Shown: positions 22,576-34,934, numbered from the stretch's first letter. The stretch is DNA of 64,000 nucleotides from Pomacea canaliculata (GCF_003073045.1 NC_037590.1:9195042-9259041), one strand, 5' to 3'. Notes: a model not told the origin generated them from the letters alone. Translations and numbers: made by a program.

Positions 22576-25500
22576 CTATGTGGCAACAAGCGAGCTCTGA
22601 CTTGTGCCTGCCTCCTCATCTTTTTGTAATGTTAGGCTGGTGAAGTCTGCCAAAAGAGAGTTGACCACATCAACTTCTTCTCGGGTTGTAGTGGCTTCTA
22701 ACTGTCGACACAGCTGTTCCACTTGTTCGGTGTCATCCTCATTTCCTGAGAGGTGAAGATATGTCCGCATCATTTCACACACCTGAAAAAGCAGTTATGG
22801 CATTAACATGCTAAGCATGGTATGAATAAGGGAGGTATTTTATGACTGACATTTCCTGAAAGTTAACAGGTCTGCATCTCACATAAACTACTTTCAGAAG
22901 CACTAACAACATCTAAGGCTCCAGTTTCTAATATAAAGGGAAATGATTGTGGCACACTTAAAACCTCCAAAGTTGCATAGATTATATTCTGAAAAAAAAA
23001 AAACTTTACCTGCTTCACTTCCTCTTTTAACTGTGAAGAACTGTAAGTCCTGTTGTCAGACAGACCCTTCAAGCGTGATTTAGCCAGATGCAAAGGTGTA
23101 CGCCCATACCTGTCCACAGACTTTATATCTGTGCCTGCAAGGAGTTTACCCAATTGTTTTTATTATATCATGCTCACTGATTTTATTCACTGCAGTGATG
23201 TAGCAAAACAAAGAGTGGGATACTGAAATAATCTAAAACTTTCCTATTCACATGTTTTGTTCTAAATGTCACTGATGCCCAAAGCCCCTACCCCCAAAGT
23301 GAAGGCACTTAAACTGACCTGAAATCAGTGATGACACTTAACTTTAAGCTAAATTTACATCGTGTAACCAAGAAGCTATTTTACTCTACTTGTAAATACA
23401 GCTTTAGAGTGACTCAGAAGACTGTTTATCTGCACAATAATTCATCAAAGCAAGTACCTGCTTTCAGAAGTAGGGTCACCACTGGCACATGACCTGTGAT
23501 CGCAGCTGAAAATAAAAAAAGAGAGAAATTTTGAATCGCAGATATTAGCTGTGCTGAAATCTTTTCACATGTAATATCTTTAAGTTAAAACCTTTTTCTA
23601 CAAACTATAATCCTTAAAACTGCATAACTGATGAATAAAATTGCAAATGCTTAGATATAATTTATCTTCTGAGAAAAAACTTTATCCTTTTATTTCCAGC
23701 ACCTGCAAAAGATGACAAATAAATACCTAGATGCATAGGAGTATTTCCCAGAATATCCTTCATGTTTGGGTTTGCTCCTTTGTCCAGTAAGACCTTTACT
23801 GGGACAAAGCAAAAGTAATTAACTCATTAAAGCACATTCCAGTAAATATTTATTATCTTTGGAATATTACTGTAGGATATCTGAAGCTTGGCTTTCCCAG
23901 TGTTTATTTTAAATTGAAAGGATGGAATCAATGAAACCATTTTAAAAACTATAAATCAACACAGTTGGGAATGTTATGTAAAACTAAAAGATTTTACTTA
24001 TCTTGGCTAAAGATTTGCCACCAGTGGGAATATAATAGATGTACTCCAACAATTTTTGTTTGTTTGGCATAGTAGGATCTATTATTACACAATTGAAAAA
24101 AGGATTAAGATAAATCCCCTACAATCTAGTGGTTGTAGAGGTAATGAACAGTAAATAGTTCACCATATCTTGTCTCAAGGTGCAAGGAAGTTGATGGGGT
24201 GGGCTCAGTTCTACTTCTGTTGCCTTTAACCTTCCTAAATGATCAGCTGCTCATTTCAGTGCTGGGTTGAAAGGAGTATTCCGTGGACTGGCTTGAGCAA
24301 GTCTTGAACAACCTGCTCTAAAGATAAGCTCACTATCCACAGGGTTCGGAAGATTTACCTTATCTTTTATTCCCAGGGCGAGGGGTATCATTATAACAAG
24401 AATAAACAAGACTTAACCTAACAATAATAAACACACCTTACCAATCAGCTCATAGCCTTGTGACGCAGCAAAATGCAATGCTGTCCTCTTCTTGCCGTCA
24501 TAACAAGAAGGGTCCACACCCTCCTCTAGAAGTTCTACCACTGGTAGGAAGTTTTTTTTAAAAAAAGGTAAAGATTAATATTTATTGTCAAAGGTCACTT
24601 TGGTAGGTATTTACATTTTTTTCATCCATTTACACATAATTATATCTTCTTGTTTGCCTTGTAGCATTTAAAGACCAGCTCTTGAGATGAAGCTGCCAAC
24701 CAGCTCCATGTAGCTTGGAAGAGCACTGGCAAAGGCCTGCCTACAGTCCCGCAAAATGTGGTCCCAGCTTTTGTGCAACTGTGATCCAATTAGAGCACAT
24801 TGTGGACAATATGAGGTATGGGTGGTACCCTGTCCTGAGGTGGATCACGATCTGATCTGGTGGATCATTTGATCACAATCTGGTCTCAAAAGACAGTGAT
24901 AACTGTTTTATGTCTGAGATGTGGTATGCAGCGACTTAATAGTGGTATATCAATTTGTAATGGTATATGGTCTGCAAATGTGAATACAATCATGCCTATA
25001 TACAGACAAGTTTAATGCATTTCAAACACACAGCTGATTTTAAAGGGGAAAATACCTGTATCATATTCATTACTGCTTGCAGCTTTGTGGAGTTTCTTTT
25101 CATCTGGAAAAATCCAAAATGTCTTATTGCATAAAAAATATAACCTGATAAAAAGCAATTATGGAAATGTCACTTTTTTTTAAACAGAGTGCATTTTAGA
25201 TGGGGTAAACTGAAAAGGTAGTAAACAATTTGCTTAAGTTGAAATGATTTTTCTACCATCATTGCATGGGTGGCACCCAAATAGTGGTTTGGGATTTGCC
25301 TTGACATGTGGACTCTGATACAGGATGTCTTAAGAAAAAGAGCCCCCACACTTACATGCCACTTAGATGTATACCATTCTTCTGGCCACTAAGCAGATTG
25401 TTGTGACATCATCAACTCCACAGACATCAGTAAAATACAGTTTCTGGCACAATCTTAACAATTCCTTCAAAATATTTGAATTGTCTATAGTGAATCGATC

Positions 25501-26389
25501 GTATTATGCCTAAATATTTCACTTTAAAGGATGGAGCATCCATCTGCAGATATAGCTGACACACTGAATCGATTCTAATCATGTCTGCAGCTTAAGTGTC
25601 GGGGGGTAACATCCACCAGTAGGCAATATAGTTACCTAGCATGTTCCTGCCAATCATCTTGCCTTTCTTGAAATCTCTCAGTCTTTGCTGTCTGTGCGTG
25701 ATGGACACCTTCAGCTTTCCAGTGTGTTCTGTCTGCTTATTTTCTGAGGTGCCATACTTCATGTGACCGAGGTTTAAGGGCACGAGGCACATGTACTGTA
25801 GACTTGCCGGAGGTTGTGGATCCCAGCCTGCGATGGCACCGAAGTTGGGAATATCAAATTCTGACACCTGCACAAGTAATCCAGCATGTATCCGAGGTAC
25901 CAATGCGTGTCGCAATGTCTGTACTAAAAGAACCCCGATATATTAGGGTTTTATATCTATAAATAGTGACAGTTTGGGTTTTTATTTTTAAAGTTAAGCC
26001 CAAATGATGTTTATGATCGTACTGTTTTGTGTTCAAGGGCAGAATTTAAGACGATAACAAAAATTGCGTAGCGAAACGAGCACCTGAATTTTGTTTATAA
26101 AGCCAATATCTTTGTAATTATTGTTTGGAGAACGTAATAATTTCTCTAAATGCAGAAGAGGCGAAGCAAAAAAGATCGGAATACAACACAAGATCGAGTG
26201 ACTGCATGGCTCGGCGAGCCAGCGCGATCACTCACGTCGCAAATCAACAAATGAAAAATATCTTAAAATGCAGAAATAAAATGCGCAAGACCCAATTACA
26301 TTATATTCCCCTTCTGAACTGCTTGTTGATTTGCAGCCGTCATCAACCTCTGTGTCATTGCTGGATGCTAAGGAATTGTCTCGAAACAT
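22576..26389 (-). CDS. ANKRD54: Ankyrin repeat domain-containing protein 54, 8 exons, 306 aa
   Basis: Exons in transcription order: 26389-26300, 25867-25636, 25103-25056, 24540-24442, 23798-23727, 23505-23458, 23134-23010, 22782-22576; coding length 921 nt. An acidic, serine-rich start ends in SSSEGEY. A basic stretch (HRQQRLRDFKKGKM, about residues 85-100) may be a nuclear localisation signal. Four ankyrin repeats span about residues 108-215, with RTALHFAASQGYE, GNTPMHLAAITGHVPVV and GRTPLHLAKSRL. The C-terminus has LLADFTSLTL, matching the leucine-rich nuclear export signal of vertebrate ANKRD54, and total length is near the human 300 aa. The vertebrate protein shuttles between nucleus and cytoplasm and binds SH3 domains of Src/Tec kinases such as LYN and BTK; conservation of that role here is inference. 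The first in-frame ATG after an upstream stop is 26389. It is head-to-head with TPGS1. Confidence 0.92.
24150..24350 (-). mobile_element. Possible tRNA-derived SINE fragment, reverse orientation
   Basis: The plus-strand text GCTGCTCATTTCAGTGCTGG, followed by CAAGTCTTGAACAACCTGCTC, looks like the reverse complement of a tRNA-headed SINE. In such elements 'GAGCA..' lies in the A-box arm and 'GTTCAAG.CTTG' in the B-box arm. It is degraded and lies in an ANKRD54 intron. Confidence 0.3.
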
Positions 26390-26463
26390 TGCATTCCTGC
26401 GTTCTCTTCTGACCCAAGTCGGCTTGTCAACACTCGGCTCTCGATTACACTCGCGTCGCTCAT
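26368..26463 (-). other. Upstream ORF overlapping the ANKRD54 start
   Basis: An ATG at 26463 opens a 31-codon frame (MSDASVIESR...) ending in TAG at 26370-26368, inside the main coding sequence and in a different frame. If transcription starts upstream of it, scanning ribosomes would meet it before the ANKRD54 ATG at 26389. Its use depends on the unmapped transcription start. Confidence 0.4.
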
Positions 26464-27029
26464 GGCACGACACAACAGCTTAATTAGTGACGAAAGAGAA
26501 CTTTAAGAAATACATATCCATTTAAGTAGAAATATCTGAAAGTTTTGGTTGTATCAAAATCGCCTCATTGAATTATTACAGTAGTTCGTAGTATTTTTAG
26601 TAATGTTTAATGCTCGGCATTTTGTTTTGTTTTTATAATCGTCTCTTCGGCTATAGTCATTAGACGATTATAAACATATACTATTTTTAATTCAGTGTAT
26701 TTTACACACTTTAGCGGTAGCAGCAATACAACAAAATTATTATTTAATTTACTTTCTCTTTTACTCTTTCATACTAGTACAAGTACAGTGGCAGATCCAG
26801 CGGTCACTTTAAATCGGAGTAGGAACTTGTATTACTGGACTGCTGGCAGACGATTTTTTTTTCCAGTTTACTACTAAAACGAGACATGAACCAACAAAGC
26901 TTCCGGTTTACTCACATTCATTGTTTAGGCTCGCCGAGACTAACAGCGGATCACTTCGTTGGTCTTGGCAGACAGACAGCAGTCCATCTATACACATCCA
27001 TGGTCGGAGTTGTAGTCAACATCAACAAA
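26390..27029. promoter_or_regulatory. Shared bidirectional promoter of ANKRD54 and TPGS1
   Basis: The start codons of the two divergent genes are 640 bp apart. Part of the interval (26821-27003) is a transposon copy, so the ancestral promoter is shorter, about 450 bp. No TATA box is obvious. Shared control is inferred from the arrangement. Confidence 0.6.
26821..27003. mobile_element. TIR element, family A copy 1, in the ANKRD54/TPGS1 promoter
   Basis: It shares GAACTTGTATTACTGGACTG, then CTGGCAGA, and an internal CTTCCGGTTTA with copies at 29395 and 33434. It is flanked by TCGGAGT on both sides (26814-26820 and 27004-27010), a 7-bp target duplication. It has no coding capacity. Its right end lies 26 bp before the TPGS1 ATG. 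Confidence 0.8.
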
Positions 27030-30000
27030 ATGGCCGAGAGACGCAAACCTGCGACTAACGACGACAAATCTCTAGAAACGGACAGGCAGTTTCTGGGTTA
27101 GTGAAATAATCTGGTTAAAAAATCCGAGGTTAACTACTTTTAAAAGTGGAATTCTATGTAGTAGTAGTGATAATAATGCTATATATTAATTAAAATATAG
27201 GGACTTTAGATGTGCATCTAATCTGTATACATGTATACATGACGGATTTAGTATTGGGAGAATCCGCATTTAGGATAATGTAAAAAGAAATAAAATTGAA
27301 AGCCATGACAAAAGTTTCAGATATATTTACATAAGGATTGCGCAGCGTTGCCTTGTATGTTACTTTCAATCGACATTTGAAATTATTGTACAGTACAGAG
27401 TGTGTTGCATCTTTAATTACTCTGAGATAAAATAAATTCGTATCTATAGCATTCATATGTAACTGTAGAAGTGAAAAACATGTGAATTTGTTTCAGAACG
27501 CACACATATAAATGTCCTTCTTCGGGAATTGCTTGGAAAAATAATTGCAAATCGACCAGAAGATCCAGTGGTATTTCTTGCTGACTTGTGAGTGCCATAA
27601 TATATTGTATGAATACAAAGCAACATTTTAAAGATATCTTTATTCGTGCATCTCTGTGCTATACGTAATTTACATGCATGCAAGACATTCTCAGACATGT
27701 TTTTTATATGCCATAATCCTGAGAAAGTTTGTTCGACTTTCTTGATATTTCTATATTTTTTCTTCCATTTCTGTATGGCTTTAAAATATGTCATTATTTT
27801 CATTATTGTGTAGGACAATGCATTATTTATAACATCCATAACATGCTTTAAACATATAGCTTTCAGTCTCAGCTTGCGGAGCACCAGAGTTCCCAGTCTC
27901 AAGTGCAGAGGGCCGTTAAGTTACTGTGCATGACACATCACAGTCAGCCTGTCTTTGAGCTCAATGTCCGAGAGGCTTATGATTTGCTTATGAAGCAGAA
28001 AAGTGAGTCGGGCTTTCTGGTATATTTCTGTTAGTTCTTGTGTTTCAAGTACCAAGCAAAATGTCTCTTTTGCCTGTATCATTGGTGTGCATACATTTTA
28101 ATAAAATATTGTTTTACATTTTTGTGACAGTAAACAAGAATCTACGAGGCATAAATGGTACACTTTACACAGAACTTCTTTGGGAATTGTGCAGGTATGA
28201 ACATGAAATAGCTGTTTCTTATAAGTTTTAAAAAATACAAAATATAAACAAAAAATTGGTGTAAGGGATTTTTTTCCTCTTACAGCACATTAAGCTTGCT
28301 GCTCAGCAAGAAAATGCACCATATGATTATTATGAGTATTATTATAGAAAATTAATTTATAATGTCTGATAAATTTATAAAGATGTATGCATTTATCATG
28401 GGTGTTTATTTGATTTTGATATGGAGACTACAAATTGTAATTTACATGAATACTTTTCTTCATTTGGCTTAAACAGTCTGCTGAATGCATATATATTTGC
28501 CTGTTAATTTGTCATGTGATGGAAAACATAAAATATAAGTATATATAAGTGGTAGTCCAAAATCTTGAATTGTGAAAAAAGTAACACAAGACTGAATGGA
28601 CAAAGTATTTATCGTCATTCATTTCCATATCACTACCACATCCCAATTTTCCCATTTTATGCATTTTTTTGTTGCACTCCTTTAGGAAGCACATTGTGTT
28701 TGCCACTTAGTTAAGAAATGAACATTATAAGTGCTTTTTAATACTACTGCTATTAATAATAATCATGGTGTCCTTAAAATATTCTGGTATTATGAAATAG
28801 GACTCTGAGGTAGTCATTTTTGTTTATCACGTATAGGACTCTACCATCTTCTGTGGCAATGAGACTGATGAAAAAGTTGGAATGCTATGACCACGAAGCT
28901 GTGACATTCAATGTCTTCAAGTCCTCTGTATTCACATGCTGCATATTTAGAGGTATATATTTAATCTAGGCTGAATGTTCAAACAGAAAGTTGATTAATA
29001 TGAACTTGTCTTGGAGATGTTGATAAATGTATTGTCAGTTTGGGAAACTGAACATGTATTCTAATTTTTATAGATGCCATGTCTACAAACCCAGAGAAAT
29101 TCAGTCTTGATCTACATGATCAAAAAGAATTATATAACCTAGAATTGTATTTCCATCTTGTCTACTAAATGCATCCCTTTTTTGTGCAGAGTTTGTAAAC
29201 ATTGCAGAAAAGTTGTTTGCCTCACTAGATATCCATAAAAATGGGAAACCTGATAACGTTTTGTGTGAAGCAGTAATAGGCCAGCTGAAGGTTGCTCTGG
29301 GGAGTTCTTCCAGTGATGTGAAAAGGTAAGTAAACAGCTCAAGACTAATTCTGACTTCCCAAACCACATTTTTGACTAGCAAGATAATCTTGAGCACAAA
29401 CTTGTATTACTGGACTGCTGGCAGACAATTTTTTCCAGTTAATTACTAAAATGTGGCAGGTTTGTACAGAGAATCCGGTTTAGTCACAATCATTGTTAAG
29501 GCTTGCCATGACTAACAGCGTAAAACTTCACAAGAGGCTAAGCGTTGGTCTCAGCAGACAGACAGCAATCCACGTCCGTGATCTTGATAATAGCAGTTTT
29601 CACTTGCTATTTTATTTTTTTTAATTTCAAATAGGAGTAGGTAATCTTTTCTGCAGTTCCATTGTTTATATATAAGGTTATCAAGTGTAATAAACATTAC
29701 AAATATTTATCTAGCCTCATTCTGATTGTGAAATAAATTTGAAAACATTAAACAAATTGCACTGGGGTGAATAAAGAAAATAATTTAATTACCTCTACTA
29801 TGCATAGCTCTCTCTCTCACACATGGGAGGTAATTTGACAAGAAAGATAACTACTTTTAACATTGTGTTAGAGGGAATGTTCACTAACAACAATTACAAT
29901 TAGGTTAGTGGGGGATGGAAACATTTCTCCAACTTCCCATTGAAATTGTCATTTTCTCTTGCCAGATGAAGTTAAAAATTTATACATTACCATGGCAGTT

Positions 30001-31558
30001 ATTTTTGGGCAGATAATAATAATGAAATTTATATAGTGCTTTTCCAACTATTTGCTCAAAGAACTTTACAAAAATAATACACAGAAGTATCACCAACAAC
30101 CATGCACCCATATTTACATATAACAGATATGCTCACTTCTACAACAGAAATACTCATATATGAAATAAATACAGACACACTTTAGGCATGCTCATGGTCA
30201 GGACAGAATCACAGTCAGGTTACAGATTACAGAAATATATATTTTTTTTAAACAGGATTATAGAGTCCAGCTATAACGTGGGTCCTGAAGTCTTACACCA
30301 GGCTTTAGAAAGGGTGAGTTTGAAAGTTTTTTTTATTTCAAATTTAATAATCATCTTTTATCATCATAAAAAAGTGCACTGAACTGTAAAAAAAGTGCTA
30401 CTAGTTGTATTAAAATTATTGTGCATCTTTCTAGATGCATGGGAGATTTATTCATCATTAGTAACTAGCAACCATGGGCCAGACTAAATACAGATTTGTT
30501 ACAAAGGTCCATCCTCAAGTGATCTTATAGCCATTTTAATACACATCTACTTCTGCAGTTTATAACGTTTAATGTAGTGGACCCTGAATTTTAAAAAAAA
30601 ATCAAAGAAAAAGTTCAACACTCTCTGCTTTGTTTAGAAATAAGGCAAAGGGGATATTGAATTCTTCTGTTGTGGTCGTGGTGGGTTGGAGAGAGCAGAT
30701 TATCATCATCTGATGTGAAAACATGCATTATTTCCATTGACTTTAAATGATGCAGTCTTGCATCACATTTCTATCTTGTATGTCATGGAAGTATTAAAAA
30801 AACCATTCAGGATATTTTATAAATCTAGACTTAATGTAGTGCAGGATTTTGCTGACAAGTAACAATAGCAGCAGCAGCAGAAAACAGCAATAGGAATCAA
30901 TTTGATAGAATTGCATAGAATTTCAGATATTGCTTTTGACTTCACTAAATTCCTTTGTGACATTTTGTGATGATGCACAAGTGTCGTTCACAATGATGAT
31001 GAGGAGGAGACAAAATATGAGTAATTTAACTGACAGAAGCAGTATTTATCATGTGCATTTACTGTCTCAGGCTTTTGCCACCAGCAAAGTACATGGGTTT
31101 TACAACAGTGAGCAGTTTGTTGCAGAGGCATGTGAAACATTTTTAAGCAAGGTATAACTTTTTATTGGGTTATGAACAGTTTTACGGCCTGCATAGACAT
31201 ATCTTATGTTTGGCGGTTCAAATGGCCAGTGACATAGATGATATACATTAGTATACCTTGGATATGAGTTCAGTTTGATATTATTACATATTATTCAAGT
31301 TAATAATGTTAAGTTTTAGCACCAAACAACCAAATAAGTAAAATGCAGTCTGACAGCTTTCTTATGATAAAATGAATTATGTATGAAATGAAATACCATA
31401 TCAGTCTTATAACTTTTCTTCTTGTGCGTGCTTTCAGAACTAGGGGTGCTTTCCATGTTTTGCTGTCATTGGCTAGTACTTTCTAATGTATACTTTCTCC
31501 TGATCCATCTTCATAACAAATTTCTCTCATGTGGGTTTAGGTGAAAAAATTACAGTAA
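27030..31558 (+). CDS. TPGS1: Tubulin polyglutamylase complex subunit 1, 9 exons, 257 aa
   Basis: Exons: 27030-27096, 27497-27587, 27860-28002, 28131-28194, 28837-28952, 29190-29325, 30256-30313, 31071-31151, 31541-31558; phases agree and coding length is 774 nt. The start context is AAAATGGC. Matches to vertebrate TPGS1, in order: RPEDPVVFLADFF (human has RPEEPIAFLAHYF), MTHHSQPVFELNVREAYDLL, INGTLYTELLWELCR, KKLECYDHEAV, FTCCIFREFVNIAEKLF, and the end EACETFLSKVKKLQ (human ...FIAKVKPVG). TPGS1 is a scaffold subunit of the complex that adds glutamate side chains to tubulin, with TTLL1 as catalytic subunit; in mammals it is needed for sperm flagella and neuronal tubulin modification. An in-frame ATG at 27000, partly inside a transposon, could add ten residues; I prefer 27030 because of its context. 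The last exon codes for only five residues. The acceptor of exon 3 (TATAG at 27859) was set by phase. Confidence 0.93.
29395..29580. mobile_element. TIR element, family A copy 2
   Basis: It begins CACAAACTTGTATTACTGG and ends CCACGTCCGTG, with interior GACAATTTTTTCCAGTTA and CATGACTAACAGCG shared with the other copies. Flanks are ATCTTGAG on the left and ATCTTGAT on the right. It lies in TPGS1 intron 6, 70 bp after the exon. Confidence 0.8.
30012..30125. repeat. Interspersed repeat ('ATAATAATAATGAAATTTATATAG')
   Basis: An AAT run leads into TTTATATAGTGCTTTTCCAA, then CTCAAAGAACTTTACAAAA. This order is a recognisable dispersed repeat of invertebrate genomes (consensus 'TTTATATAGCGCTTTTCC...CTCAAAGCGCTTTACAA'). 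A related fragment is at 6112-6185. It lies in TPGS1 intron 6. Confidence 0.5.
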
Positions 31559-31988
31559 CTGCGTGGTGCACTACAAATCTGCAATGCACAGAGAGAAGGA
31601 TTCTGTTGAGCACTGACATGGGCTTGGACATGGCATTTATCGTGTCAGTCTAAAGAAGATCACAATGCTGAAGAGGTGAATTCTGCATGTGGCACACTTT
31701 CTCAGAATGTGTGAAAATAGTGTCGCGTGTGCTGACTCCTCTGAACATTAAAAACAGTTTTGAAAGCAGCCCCTTCCTTCTGGGATTGCAGGACCTGAAG
31801 CTGTGAACAAGAGGGAGTAGGGAAAGAGAGGGGGGAACCTGACTGAACAATGAGTAAAAAAGGGAGACTTCATCTGATCCACAGGAGCCAGGCTTGCTGG
31901 GAATTTTGATGAGTTTGGTTGTTGTTGAAGAAAGTGTTAAAATGTGTTAACGTTCACTTTCATTGCCAGGCACTTTGTCAACTGCGAA

Positions 31989-31994
31989 AATAAA
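31989..31994 (+). terminator. Candidate poly(A) signal of TPGS1
   Basis: AATAAA lies about 430 nt after the TPGS1 stop. A second AATAAA is at 32459-32464. Either could be used. Confidence 0.35.
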
Positions 31995-33433
31995 CACTTG
32001 TATGAGTGTGTGTTTTTTAACTGACATTTGGCATAGTAATTTCTTTCTCACTGTTAGTTTTTTTTATTTACATGTGTTTTTTGATGTTTTATGTTATGCA
32101 GGACAAGGCAAGCAATCTATTAGAAAATGCAATGTATCATTTATTAAACAGTAATCAAATGCTCATCATGGCACCTACCTCAATGAAATCCTCAGTTGGC
32201 ACACTTTGGCAAATGTACAAATATGAGTACCTTTTGGTTTGCACAATGAATTGCCAGTGTACAATGAGTTAACAGTGTGAAGGTCAGACTTTACAAACAA
32301 GGCCATATATGTTAATCATCATTTTATTCCTTTACGCTCCCAGTGAAGCATAGGGCCGCAACTATATATGTTAATAGCCTCTTTGTTTTATCAAACATGA
32401 ACAAGGCTGCTGCTGCTGTTAGAATGATGGGTTATACAATTTTCATTTGGAAATGAAAAATAAAGCTGTTTTGATGTCATGTGTAATGTGGCCTATCGTT
32501 TTTTTTACATCACAACAAAATTTCTCAACAGAGCAGAATACAGGAAACAAACAAGGCCTCTGATGAAGACATAAAACTTCTGCAAATTCGGGATAACATC
32601 GGACACCCAATTAAGATTGGCATATTGCTCTAAACTGAAACACACATCGCCAGAACTTGCTTCATTTGTTTACATAATTATATATAATTTGTGCACGAGT
32701 AACGCGCGCAGCATTACGGCCGAGGTCTCACTTTCTGTGCTGACCAGTAATGACGAAGAAAGACAATGGAAGGTGAGGAACACTGAACAGATGCTTTGTA
32801 TGTAGCCTTGCCATTACACGGAATCTTTGAGAAGTCAATAGAGCTCTGCATCCAAAAATATCTGAACGTTATTATGACATTTGTATGGAAGCTCAGCTCG
32901 CAACCTTCGGTGCAGTGGCCCAACTTTCGCAGACAGAAATATCGGTCCATCAACACAACTCTTGTGAGAGCAACACACTAACGGTCATTGTAAGTTGAGC
33001 TTCCAGGAGATACCCGATGTTAGTCATGTCACACTTGACAGCTCGACATCACATCTTTGTGAAGCAGCTGCAGGAAGGTAATCAGTTTGAAGTCGACACT
33101 GCCATGTGTAGAGCTAAAATCTAAAGAAATGGCAAGATAGCAGATGTGACAGTAGAAATAAAATGTCGCAGGAAAAGACGAAAGTGGCGCAGACACAAAA
33201 ATCCACACAGGAACGTAAATAACATAATAGATGTACTGATGAGCATTAGACACACAAAACTTCACGCAGATTAATGGGAAAAATGAAAAGTGAGGGAGAG
33301 CAATCACCATGTAACCAGTTAGGCGAAGGGACATCACTTTCTTTCATATATATATACGTGCATGTCTAATACAAGACTGACAATCAGGTTTGAAGGCACA
33401 TGACAGAGACAAGAACGCGTATTTCCATATGAT

Positions 33434-33629
33434 CACGAACTTGTATTACTGGACTGCTGGCAGAAGATTTTTTCCCCAGTTAACTACTAAAACGAGGCAT
33501 GATACTACAAAGCTTCCGGTTTAGTCACATTCTTTGTTTGGGCTCGCTGAGACCAACAGCAGAGAACTTCATAAGAGGCTAAGCTTTGGTCTTGGCAGAC
33601 AAACAGCAGTCCACCTACACACGTCCGTG
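33434..33629. mobile_element. TIR element, family A copy 3 (best preserved)
   Basis: Left end CACGAACTTGTATTACTGG; right end, read on the other strand, CACGGACGTGTGTAGGTGG. These are imperfect inverted repeats. Exact 7-bp duplication ATATGAT at 33427-33433 and 33630-33636. Length 196 bp, no coding capacity. The 7-bp duplication does not fit a standard hAT element (8 bp). I cannot assign the superfamily; P-like is one option. Confidence 0.85.
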
Positions 33630-34381
33630 ATATGATGCAATATATCACCACTCGATCTGTGCGAACATGTATGGATAGTGGAATGTGACACAGGCTCCCC
33701 TAGACACACATCTTCGGATGTCTCCTCCCTCCCACTTCCCTAGTCAAGCACGGACAGCAATGCCTGCTCGCTTGACGGAAAACCCGCTACAGTACAATGA
33801 ACGAACTCTCAACAGTGACACAATGCTGACGAACTGAAGTGGCTTAAAGTGTGAATTGTTTACCTTCCTGTTCTCTCTGTGTGTGTTCTATTTATTCCTC
33901 GACACTGGCTAGTATTCCATTCTTATTATGCTGCCAAGATGTCGTCACAATGTAATTTAATACTGGCCGACAGGTACGTCACCTATTACGTACGCCTTCC
34001 CGTTATATCAGAACGTTGACAGTCTTCACCTCAAGTTTCCCATGCAGAGTCAACTGCTTATGTTAAACGTACTGAAGCCACAGTCATCTTCATGAACTGT
34101 TAGATATATAAAAGGAAGAGGAAGCTATCTTTGGTCAGGAAGATAACTGAAAAATCTTGAGAGATTACGGCTTATACTGGACACGTAAACTTGTGGCAGG
34201 TGTTAAATAATGATGTTAACAAAAGAAGTTAAGCAGATATTTAAAACGAATTACGTTATTAACTGTCACAAATGGTCTGTTGACATAGCATTTGGTGAAA
34301 GAGAAATTAACGCAGTAACAACAAAAATGACAACACCGAGAACAACTACGACAGAAGATCAAGAAACAAGATTGTTGTTGT

Positions 34382-34416
<35 letters not shown>
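34382..34416. repeat. (GAT)n microsatellite
   Basis: About eleven perfect GAT/ATG triplets. It accounts for the poly-Met and poly-His open frames on the two strands here. Confidence 0.9.
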
Positions 34417-34934
34417 TCCATTATTTTGTCTCTCGCTTAATGTTCTTCGAGAAAAAAGGAAGTTTAGGGGATCTCGAAGCTGATCTGACATCAGCAGACT
34501 ACAGAGGGGTTTGGTTTGCTCTGAATGGGTAAAACAGGTGTACGACATCGCTCGTGGTGTTGAGGTCTCCATTGTGCGCTGGCATGCACTCAGCGCACGT
34601 CACACATCAAGTCTCTCGACGACATAGCGAAAAATGGTGCAGCTGTCGATTGATCCCCACCCACAACCCCCTCCCCCAAAAGCTTACAAGATATTAGCTT
34701 ACAAGATATTAAAAACCTTGCTTTCACCCTAACTTCCACAATGTCTTATTAAATACACAGGCCTGACAGGGGGGCTGAGGCTGTTAAGGGGACCTGGTCT
34801 GGGTCAGTGGATATTTTTCTTTCTTCTTTTCCCTTTTCTTTTTACGAAAGGTTGACGTAACATTCCTCACTCTGGGGATTTTTTGTTCTATGGAGCGTGG
34901 TACTGCCGGGCCCGTGCTGGCTCTGTGCATACAT

